DNA of 64,000 bases from Parelaphostrongylus tenuis. Taxonomy: Eukaryota > Nematoda > Chromadorea > Rhabditida > Metastrongylidae. The notes below the pieces were generated by a model that worked only from the letters and a program-made list of their open reading frames with translations, was not told the origin of the DNA and searched no databases. Position 1 is the first letter of the stretch. Each line of letters starts with the position of its first letter. The stretch is taken from assembly GCA_019055375.1 (NCBI GenBank), contig JAHQIW010000233.1:1-64000 (forward strand), given 5' to 3'. Positions 45,019 through 56,586 of this stretch are shown here, in pieces. A program made the position numbers and the translations under genes.

Positions 45019-45499
45019 GCTTTGCTACCGTTCGCCAAAGTATATTACAGAATTATCGGGATACTTCCTAACAAATATACTATGCAACATTTCTCATCAG
45101 ATACACTCAAAGACGCATTTACACGATTTCATATAACTATAAAAACTGAGCCGAGAAGATGAAAACGTTATTGAATCTATTCAAATCTGATGAATATCTT
45201 TGCGGATAAAAACAGCTATCATGGAGAGGAAAGGTGGAGGAAGTTTATGGTGATCAACTGGTTTTGGAAATTTTTTAGGGTAGAAAGGTGGTGCTCAGAG
45301 TGTTCGTATGACAGTCATTATTCTTGGTATGAAAAACCTTTGACATTATTGGAATGAATCAGCGATAATAAAGCGATGACAATCAGTGCTTATTCAATAA
45401 TGTTAATTGCAAAGAGCGAATTACATGAACAAAACGAACAAAGAAGTGCTGCAAAACACTAATCAACAACGATTACTGCTGTTGAAGTTCTGAATGAGC

Positions 45500-45682
45500 T
45501 TAGGCGGATATTTTTGGGTACGTCAAGAGGCCTCGTAAAGAACTAGAGACAAAAGTAAAATCATTTTTGAAAGAAGTTTGACGACAAATACATGCAAATG
45601 CGATTAATACAATGAGCGAATCGATGACGAATGTTTCAGCGGATGTGTTCTTTTCAACTCCGGCGTTTAGTGGAATTACCAT
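45500..45682 (-). CDS. Short ORF with one hydrophobic segment
   Basis: Sixty codons starting MVIPLNAGVEKNTSAETF, then a hydrophobic stretch (VIDSLIVLIAFACIC) that could span a membrane. No splice partner is certain; it might precede the segment at 45018 on the same strand. Confidence 0.2.
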   Translation of the reverse strand: MVIPLNAGVEKNTSAETFVIDSLIVLIAFACICRQTSFKNDFTFVSSSLRGLLTYPKISA

Positions 45683-45907
45683 TCTTTAGTCAAGCAAAGA
45701 AAAGTGCTGCCTTCTTCACTATATTTTCAGCCACCTCGTCATGGAGAGTGTGTATGTAGCAGAGGTTATAGATGTCCCATCATAGATGTGAACCCGCACC
45801 CTAGGCTCACGAAACCTATCCCAGGCTTTTTTGTGATAATAAAACATTGAAATCGATAAGCCGTTGTCTAGAACAATTATGCCTTCAATCTCTATGTTCG
45901 ATGATGT

Positions 45908-45962
45908 CGAATGCATGGCGCATCCCTCAGGAATTGATCAAAATTCAGGGCTTTTTCCTTTT
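45908..45962 (+). mobile_element. SINE family B 3' fragment
   Basis: GAATGCATGGCGCATCCCTC, then AGGAATTGATCAA and a pyrimidine-rich end; only the last 55 bases of the family are left. Confidence 0.5.
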
Positions 45963-46674
45963 AATGCTAATCACCTGCATTTTATTAATTTAGCTCTCCT
46001 CAATTTGATAATCCATGCCCTTTCCTTTCTATCGCTGATGACGTTTCGGTATCATGAAATTTTATGCGTGTTCTTACAATATAATTCTAGTAACCGCAAA
46101 TGCTTTTGACTTCACGCTTCAAATTTTCCATATCCAATTTCTTTTCGTCTTTTGGGAAGAAATAGAATGCGACGAAGTACTTCAAAGGCTCTCATGTTTA
46201 GAAGATCTACACTTCTCTTGTGCGACATCATCCAATCACTCGTCACACAACAAACAAAGCTGTAAGGGTTAGAAAGTGAAAAGCAAAAGTCTTATTCGAC
46301 GAGCTAATTGAAATCTCCTTGCTTTAGTACCGCGTCTTTAAATAGTTCGACAGCAGTCCAAAGAAGATTTTTATTTGCTCTTCTGGAATGACTTTGAGAA
46401 AATGGTTCAGTTCTGGAAGTGTGGAATACTGCTTTTACAGCTAAATGGTGCTGTAACCTATTGATAAAAATGAGTGCATTATATTACACTAGCTCCGATT
46501 GACTACGTCGCTTTCCTGACCGCTCCAGTGGTTCACCTGTCCACTTATGGCTACATGTTTTGGCCAGTACCGTAATACAAACTCTAGCAGAAGTTCATTA
46601 GCAAACAGAGTCAAGTAATTGGATTACTCGGGTGGATTTTATCAAGTTCCTCGATGATTACAAGATGAAGCTGT

Positions 46675-46765
46675 AATGCAAAAATACGTGTCTAGCACTG
46701 TAAATAAATGTCACGTCAGATCTCATGAAAGGTTCAAGATATGTTATCAGATTACATGTTGTTTT
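46675..46765. mobile_element. MITE fragment
   Basis: AAATACGTGTCTAGCACTGT and AAGATATGTTATCAGATTAC match the element end at 34556-34623. Confidence 0.4.
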
Positions 46766-47134
46766 GAGCGAGATCTATGAAAAACGTCGAATGTGAAGAG
46801 TCAGCCAAGTTGAAAAGAATACACAACTTTTTTTTCAAGAGCAGTTGAGGATGAACCTACTCTATGAGTGGAAATTCAGTGAGCTGTTTTCGTTATCTTT
46901 TGTCTTCGAAAGCAGTAAGCTTGTCGAAAGAAGTTTAATATTGCTCGTGTCTTTCGAGTGGACAAGCAGGCAGAGTCATCTGAGTAGTTTTTGTATGCGA
47001 CGGAGATCGATTGGTTGGATGGTTTTTTGAATTTCATCAAGTTACCCGATGATTGCAAGTAATTTACTCGACCATGAAATTGTAGATAATGCAAGTGAAG
47101 GTTTATTGGAGGCTAGGAGTTGAGCGTTGAAATT

Positions 47135-47395
47135 TGACATGCCCAAAGGCAAAGCTATTGGCATTGACCAATCTCTTAGAGATGCGCCATGCATTCATTT
47201 TCGGATTTTAACGTTTGAGGTTACTGAATGCATACGTGGCCTTCACATTGGCGCGCCATGGACTATGTATCAGGTCAGTGCTGCTTACCTTTCCAAACAA
47301 GTCTCAAAAATTCACCGACCCCGGAGTAATCAATTGAACCATCGACCATGCGTGCGACGCAAAGCATCTTTAACCACTGCGGCACACGCGCTCCA
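47135..47395 (-). mobile_element. SINE family B
   Basis: Complement landmarks: CTATTGGCATTGACCAATCT, GATGCGCCATGCATTC, CAATTGAACCATCGACCATG (decayed B box), TAACCACTGCGGCACACGCG (A box). Confidence 0.6.
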
Positions 47396-48020
47396 AAAAA
47401 CACTTGACACGAGCAATGTTCAAAATATAGAGGGATTTGAATATTTACCTGAACAGTGGGCTAGTAATTTTGGTGTTTTTCAATCCTGAGAAGTTTTCGG
47501 TCGTAATTAAAAATTCTCTATATTGTTTGCATCTTCAACGGTCTTTACCGAGTCTTTTTCTCCTAATCGAACAGCTGAGAGTTTCGATCCACTTCTTTGC
47601 TTTTATCTCTTGAAAGAGACCAAATATGCTTCAGACGATTTGATTCATAATTTTGGATGAGCCGGGTTCAGAAGAAGGTAGAAATCAAATATACGTGAAC
47701 CTCCTGAAAGCCATTAGTAATTGAAATGCTCCAAGCACATATTATCATCTTAAAGAGTTAATTATAAGATGGTATGAACTTTGAAGGAAATGATGAAACT
47801 TTATAAGGAGTTTGACCTAAATCTCAGCATCATGAACTGACGACAGATTGAACAGCAACAATATAAAATGTCATTCTCATCATATTACAAGTTCTCTTCG
47901 CTGCAAAATTAAAAAAAGAACATTCTCTTTGCAATATCCTGCTAAGATCACGCTTTATTCCAAGTAACTACATGAGTGACGTGATTGCTTATGAAATCAG
48001 CATCAAACAAACAAATGATA

Positions 48021-51000
48021 TCAGGAAACTTGGAGATCCGGTGATTGTGCGGTAGTTTGGCGCAGGCTGACCGGTAATGGCTTTTTATGGGTTTCCGGAA
48101 GAAGACATGTGAGCAGAGATGCCGCAAGCGCAATAGAGGCCAGAAGGAACATTGGAGATTTAGGCCATATTGATCCCTGCAATCGAGAGACTTTGCTTTC
48201 AAAAATGTAAAACATTTCTATAGTTGTGCAAAACTTCTGCTCAAGCGTCTTTTTCAAGGATTTTTCTATAGAACTAGAAGAAATATAGATAATAAAAAAT
48301 ATGAATAGTTGCATTACTCAATCTGATGATGGTTAAACACAGACCAACGAAAGCAATTAGCACCAAGCCTTGCCATCGCTCTAATGTCTAAGGCAAAAAC
48401 TATAGTTCTCGGCCACCGACTTATGCCCTATTGCCAATATATAAGCGAAGCTTTATTGTCTACTCTGCACAGGGAAGGTGGGCAAATCTACCGTAGTGTT
48501 GAACAGACACTAGGAGTATATAAAACATTGAAATAATTTTAGGTTTTTTCACAAGTTTTGGCATCAGAGTATTAAACACCAAATTTAATGACCACAAAAA
48601 TTGAAATTGAGTGATTTTTGTATCGTTCAACTGCGCATTTTCTTGCAAACTTTTGGTAGACAACTTGCCTATACCTTCTTTGAGGTGGAGCTGTAGTGGG
48701 GAGAAAGTTCGCTTGCTACACTTGTACGAATGGTGCATAGGGAAAATACTAGTGAAGCGGCGGGCAAAATTAATAAAACCGCCTGTGGACAACCCGCACG
48801 CGACTGATCCACCGCACTGTTCTCCGGCTTTGAACCTCGCGAATCACTTTCTAGCCGCCTTTTCTGCAATCGTATCATTGCTCCATGCTCCATTAATTGC
48901 GAACCGCTTCACTAGCATTTTCCCCTAAGCGCCATTCGTGCATGAGTCTCAAGCAAATTTGTTCCCAAGACAACTCCATCTGGAAGCAAGCAATTTTATA
49001 TCTTTTTCACACAACATTGGCTCTTGATGATTCATGGCAATATCTCAGGAATATTTCCTCAAGAAATTCGCACACAGATTAGCTGGACCAAGTTTACGAT
49101 GGGTACTGAAGGAAGAGAATCCGCCATTGATTTATCCAAAGCGAGCGCTGTTTCATCAAGACAATGCCAAACATTAGACCGCAAAGAAGCTGAGGAAAAA
49201 TCTGATGATTTGAAGGGAGTAGGGGTTTTGCCGCGCCCAGCCCACAGTCCAGATGCTCCGCCGTCCGATTATGGTCTCTTTCGCTCTAGGGAACGTTTCT
49301 TGCGTGGACGCCGATTTAAGACATTTCAGAAAGTTGAAGAGGCATGCCAGGAGTTTTTTCATTTAAAGCCCAAGGAATGGCAAATTTGAGCAGGTGCGGA
49401 AGCTGCAGATCGTTGAGAGAAGATCGAAGATAACGATGGTTTTTGTTTCAAAGAATAATTACTGCTGCTTTTAACTGAGCTTATGTACAAGCCGAATTTT
49501 AGCGGGTGTTAAGGAACTTTCTCCTCAGTCTAATACCACAAAATAGAATCGAAAACCAAGTGACGAACATATGCTAATGCACTACTTCTATTTTTACCTG
49601 TTATACATGAAAATGCATTGCCAAAGACATGTATCGAAACGATAGAAATGTGTGTAAGGAGAAAAGGAAAGGAATGAATTGCCAACATTCGCAGGAAAAA
49701 TAGCTAAATCCCATGGCTACAAAACACTCATTAGCCAATTGAATTAATTCGAAATAAATGGTTATTCCAGAACAATCAACGCACTGAACTAAAACCCTTC
49801 CAAGTTGGCTTTTATATCAGACAATGTCAGTAACATTTTTCGTTTCGAGTGTTTTCTTAAGACCACAGCTCAAATTTCAATATGCCTTGCAATCATATTT
49901 AAGCCACGCATGTCAGTGGTCTGTCAAACAGGGCTGACTTATAAAGCCCGATACACGTGTTTCGATATTGCGATCTCGTTAGTCGAGCAGTTACCCTTTC
50001 TCGTCTTTTGCTAATCTCTGTGGGAGCTTCAGTCGCAAGATCGAAACACGTGCTTGAAGACCAGTGACATGCGTGGCTCAAATATGATGCAAGGCATAAT
50101 GTCAGTAACATTTCACGTACCAATAGACTGATATACGGAGCGGCGATTGCTCCTCCACGTGAAAGAACTGAGCATAGACCAACAGAGACGTTTCGTATAG
50201 TAGTAGGAAAGACTTCACTGGCGTACACGAAAAGAGACATAAAGGAACAGCTGATTGAGAATTTCCCCAGCAGCCAGCAGAACAGCGAGAGCCATGAGTC
50301 TGCTGGAAAAGCAAAAGAGATACATTGGGAACATGAAAACTTGATCTGCGTGCATTTGTTGGGAAAAAGACCAAATTTGATAGACCAATTTCCAACACGC
50401 CCAATTAGAAACATATGATAGTGACTGTCTTTTTTGTGATTTGATCTGATTGATGGTGATGACAAAGTCCAAAACACACTCTTATCATGGTCATGAAAAA
50501 GTCGGTATGTGTACCTTTATGTACCGACTAGATTGAGTTTATGCAAACATACACGAAGGAAACCTATGAAAATTCAATACCTGATTCCCCTTTTTTGACG
50601 AGGTACGGAAAGTTGCAAAGCGTTTAAAAAAGACAAACCGGCTGAGAAAGCTGGCAATAAGAAGCATATTGAAGCTAGTAAATGCGTTCCTGAGACGACC
50701 AACTTCGTTCCGTATCTAAGATGAAAACAAGAGAATTTTCTTCATCTATTAATTAATGTATAAATATGTGGTAATTTCCGTTATCCGTATTATGTTCCAA
50801 CTCCTTGAAAAGAATTTTTTTTGGTTGTTTGTGAAGCCTGGGTAGTCATTCAATGAATTGAATCGAAAAAGTTTGCATGATGTATTCCATTTTCAAAATG
50901 GCTTTATTATAGCGCTATGACAGCAAAAATAGGATTGTGCATCTCACTGAAACATTACTCGATTGACAAAGCTAATTCTTCAAACTTTTGATAACTAATC

Positions 51001-54000
51001 GCTACATCAAATCTAGCTAAATCAAATGATGTACTTTGTGTTTGAAAGGGACTCTTTGGCGCGCTGTAAAAATCAAAAGAATATTGAATTTCGGAAATTT
51101 GGTGCATGAAAAAGCACAGTGGCTTCGCGGCCTTGTTGCGAAATCCCTATCTGCATTCCGGCAAATCAAGGTGATTTGTTGTCGGCATTGCGCTGCGCAA
51201 AACGTAGCAATATCTTTGCCGTTACAGCGTGCTAAAGAGTCCTTTTCAAAAGCAAAGCCACAGTATTGAAATCGACGAGATTTGAGCTATCGAATGATTG
51301 CTAAAATAAAGCTTCGTTTACCGACAAATATTTGAATGAGAAAAACAATTTTATTTTTGTTGCTAGAGCGCAATAATAAGGCCGTACCGAAAATAAAATA
51401 AACCATTGAAATTTTGAGGTTTCAGCCATCAGATAGTTGCTGAAATATGAGAGAAAGCCAAAGAAGCATTCTTCTCAAAGAATCGAAAAAAAAAACGGTT
51501 GAGGAAGCTGATCTAAAGCTGCGGAACTCAATCTTCTTTTGGCAGTTACAGCACAGTAAGAAGTCTGCTTTGAAAATCAAATACATCATTGGTATCCTTA
51601 GGATCTGATCTATCGATCGTTTATTGGAAGTCTGAAGAAGTAGCTTTGTTCGGCGAAAAAATTCTGAATGTAGAACAAAATTTTACAATTGCTGTTTCAG
51701 CATCAAATTGGAGCCGTTTCAAAAAATAAAGTAGACCATTAAAATTTTTTGATTTGTGCTATGGAACGAGCACCAATAGATTTTGAGGTTTGAAAACTGC
51801 GCTTTTCCTAAGGGGTTGAAATAGGGTGCGGATAACGGAAAAGCGTCAAATGTTCAGATTATTAATTAACAGATCAATAAAGATCACACATTTTGATGGA
51901 CAAACTTTGTTTCAGTAAGATTTTCAAAGAGAGTAATAATTCTAACTTTTCCAGAAAAATTGGTGACAACACATATGCCGGCATTTCAACAGCACCCATG
52001 AGCAGATAATTGACGTAAGTGTTGCCAGCCAATCTGGTACTGTAGAGCGATAATCCAAAGTATATGAAGTTATCACAAGTCCTAAATTTAGAAATAATCA
52101 AAGGCATAAAAGCAATTTGCTCACTGCGAGTTCAAGTAGAACACCGTCGTACCATAGATAGAGTTGCACCAGACAGTACACAATAAAGATTTTGTGAACT
52201 CGAATTTCGTGGAAGAACGAAGTCCTAAATGCAGTTATTGAAAAACCTTCAAAATGTAACCACAGATGAACTTGTTTGTGCTTTACAGGACTTCTGCTGG
52301 TCGTAAAGTTCACTACAAGCAAGCTTTCATTCATGTTTAAGTTTTCAAGTAAATAAGGAGGAGAGAAGTGAATATGATTGGAACAACTTTTGATGTAGCG
52401 GGTTCATGTGTTTTTTTCCAAATTAGTTTCCAGAAAGTTTGAACAAAGCTCTAATATAATTCATATGCAGAGGCTCATTGAATTCGTAAACAAGAAACAA
52501 AGGTGCACCGAAGTGGATTGTATTCACTAAACAGAGGTTTTATGGATAATCATTCTTAACATGCTGCGCCGGTATAGTCATTTCATTCTTATATTTTTAT
52601 GATGATGAAGTCTATAGCATGGAGTTGATACCAACGATTTGTTCAACTACGCTTCAATGTCTACGGCTTCTTTAACTCCAAAAACTAACCATTTCACTTG
52701 TTTCGTCGTCTTGTGATCGTTGTCTATGAAAGCACTGAGGTCTAAGTTTGGATTATGATGCAAGTTCAAGCTGCGTAGTCTCTTCTTTCTGTCAAAATTT
52801 TAACTGCTGTTGGGCATGATCTTCTCTAAAGGCGTTTCAAGAAAAGTTCATTATAGAATATCACTGCTGCGCACTGCTGCATATCAATACCAGTTGAAGC
52901 TTAATTTTTGCTTAGCAACTTGTCATGTGTTTTTTCCAAATTATTTTCAGCAGGTTGGAGCAAGGCTCCAATAAAATGGAAAATTGTGTAGTTTTGTTTA
53001 TTGAATTCAAACTAAAACACAAATCACCGGTAGCTACACGAATGTTATCAAATTGTTGCCAAAGAACAGGATTCCGAATGTACAGTGTGGAGATTGTTGT
53101 AGGATTCATACCAGACATATGAATTTTCATTGCCCAGAATGTAGTGAGCTTCTGTTTGCAGCTTACGACTGCCATTTTGAAAACGACGATTGAAGCTGCA
53201 ATTCTGAAAACTGCTCCGGGAGCTGCAGAAATACTCCATATTTCCGACTGAGCAATCTTTCCTCATTTAAAAGATACTGGAAAACTAGAAATCTCGATAA
53301 ATAGGTGTCCCATGGAGTTAGTGAATCAGAAAGAGATCATCGTCCGCAAATTCTATTCTATGCTTTTTTGACACAAAAAATGGCCCTTTCGTTTTTGATA
53401 GAAGGAACCATGATATGCAGAGTCTTCAAGGGCAACAACAGAGGAACAATGTTATGGAATAATTCCAAATAAACTGCAGCATATTAATCTAGAACTCTAA
53501 GAAAAAGGTTTATTTCTACTGTAAAGATTCATGATAATCTCTTCATCGTACTGTAATGCGTAATAAGGAGCTGATCTTACATAACAGCTGAGGGCGCTCA
53601 AAGTAATGGTCAGGTTATCTAATTTTCACAAATCCCAAAGATCAAAATTAGGCCTCCAAAATTTTATGAGCTGAACTTACATTAAAAAAAGGGTACAGCG
53701 ATTTTCTATGGCGTATTGAAATGTTGTGGAGCCGCTTATTGAAATATTTGAATCCCACCTAAACCATTAGAGCAAATAAGTGCACTCAAAATGAAGAAGC
53801 GCATTGCATACTAAAGCCTCTGTGAGTGGCATTTATCAATTTTCGTTCACGAACGGAACGCCCGTCACCACTATGACTCACTTACGCTGCAGAGGTTGAT
53901 GATTCTGAGTTACAAATCTTGTTACATTACTGCAGTAAGTAAACCAAGAGCTTCTCTGTTAGCTGTCACCTTTTTTCAGACATCTTGCCAGCTACTAGAA

Positions 54001-56549
54001 TGGCAAATCTTTGACAACAAAATCACTTCTAGGGTGCTTCTGAAATACTTCGTCGCATCACTAATGTAGGAAAACTAAGCTATCCAAGTAACGCAGTTTG
54101 AATGCTGTTGGCAAGAATGTGCAAAATAATAAAGAATATTATTGTGTTTAATATAGTGGCATCTTAGAGTGAATATATACGAAATTGGAGGCGTCGTGGC
54201 CGACTGTTTGTGATGCTCACCGCGGTGCACGTGGAGCCAAGCTGCACCCTCTAACACTCTCCGGCAGTCAACAAGGACGCCCTATGAAGCGCCACAGCCA
54301 GGCTATCCTCGAGATTGCAAAGAGACATGCTTTACCAGTGTTTTACGTCATCCAAAAAGAAGGCGAAAAATGAATAGAATGCTGGAATTACTGAGATCCG
54401 CGCAATAAAAATTGTGATGACGGGTCGTGGAAATTATTATAAATAATATACAGATTTGAACATAGACAAATGAATTGATGGGAATAATCAAAGCCTTTCG
54501 ATCCACTTATTCCCGCCTTTTTTCAATTTCAAATATTTTTTTCATACTGTGAATGAGAACTTGTTGACTATCACACAGTTTTGGTTCACCCGTTGCTGGT
54601 AAATGGGATGAAGCAGAGAGTGAAAAAAGAATAAGGGCGTTGCAAGTAAGTTTTACAGTCGGCGTAAATGTCAATGATATGAGAAGCTTGGATAAGAATT
54701 GAGAAAGAATGAAGAACACTCAAGGATAATAACGAATTTTAAGATAATTTATGCAGACTACGAGGCCCATTCGTCTGTGAAGATAAAGAATGATGAGTAT
54801 TTATAGCTGCCTATTCTTGCTTTTCCTGAGAGTTACACAAGTTCACTGCTCACTCACTTCTCGGATGATGAACAATTATTGTTCTGAGTTTGGAGCAAAT
54901 CGTCGACAACAGTGTGATGTGGAGGTGAGTAATCAATTCCAATCAACCATTTATGGATACCTTTAGCTCGACGTTTCGAGACAAGAAAGTGTAGTGTCTC
55001 TGGAGCAAATCTACAAAAAGTCCTCTATAAATAAGTGGAATTTGAACATAGTAACAAGTAGAAGACCAGCAATAAGCCTTAGCGATGATCCAAGAATTGA
55101 TTTATGCCCATATATCTATCCTTTTGCGAATGTATTTCATGAAAATCTACTTCAGTCGACAACCACTGTCAAATAATGAAAGCTTCGTTAAGAATGCAAA
55201 TTTTGAGAACAAAGCCATGCTCAAAATGACGAAAACCTCAAAAATGGTAAGGACAACTATATAGCGTTCAGCACTGATCAATCCTCAGGGGATGTGCTAT
55301 GTATTAGCTCCAAAGGTTGCAGCGGTGAGTGAATTCTTAGTTTGCTTATACAGTGACTTGTGGATCTAGCCGGCACATCAAACAACTTTTTTCCCTCAGA
55401 CAACTTCGTTGGGAATTTACCTGTACCGGAAGGTTGGAAAGTTTCATTGCGTCAGGCGTGCAATAGAACTACAATGGACATCTGCATTGCGAGGCACCTA
55501 TAATCCTGTACTGCATATGTCTGAAAGTTTGGAGAAGCGCAAAAGATCAAGAGGATTTTGTGTTATGTGCGGAATTCCCCGATGCATTTCAAGCATTCTT
55601 CCATTAGAATGTGCTCACATTCAAACAAAAAGATAAAAGCAATAGTTGAAAAAGATATTCTTGCTAATGGAAGAAATATGGATTATCGAAATTGGATATG
55701 TTAGAGTGCTTCAATGAGGACTTTTCTTACCTCCAGCACCATAGAGTAAATATGAAAGTGGACGCAGCTCCCCAGACCAACATCGTTCTCCATGTAGAGG
55801 AAATGTATGCAAAAAGAGCTGTCATTGAGTAACCGATTAACCAGGTAACACCGAAGGAGAATGTGGTGAACCAACGGAAATCTGTGTGGGTATGTTCATA
55901 GGCTGCCACCCATGCAACGAGATTGGAACCCTGAAATAAAACATTGAAGAAAACAAACGATTTAATAGCGATAGTAGATGAGATGAAAACATAAAAACCT
56001 CTAATTCCTCAAGATGTGTCGCGGTGGTAATATATAGTAGGAAACCAAGATTGAAGATAACATAAAAGAACAGTAAAAGAACAGTTTTTAACCGTGTAGC
56101 ATGCTCCTTGCAAAAGCCGACAAATGGCGAATGTGCCGACAGATGTACTCAAAGAGGAGAGGAATGCGAAAACTGCTTGGAACGAGAGACAAATAAGTAG
56201 CAACGGACGCCTTCCAAATCTGAAACACCCTCTGTGCATAGTAGCAGTCCATATCGTTCAAACACTACTTTTTACTTGACAGGTCAACTCACTGTGCCGA
56301 TCCCACTAGTCATCAATGAAGTCTTTCGGAAAATTGTGGTGATATAATGTGCTTCTATTTGAGAACTAGGTTTTCTTTGCCAGTGTCGTGCAATGCCGGT
56401 TGAGTCGATTCTCTTTACGATTTTGGAGACAGATGAGCTAATACGCTCTTACGTGATTTGCAGCAGTACGTGGAAAAGAAGGTGAACCAGTGGCTTTCCT
56501 TCTGACGAACTACATCATCACTAACCACTACGTTATCTTCATGTATATG

Positions 56550-56586
<37 letters not shown>

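Noticed and set aside
54507..54719. Transporter loop exon (GEPKLCDSQQVLIHSMKKIF)
   Set aside because: Composition is suggestive of the TM6-TM7 loop, but a stop precedes any donor and the entry phase is wrong for the neighbouring exons.
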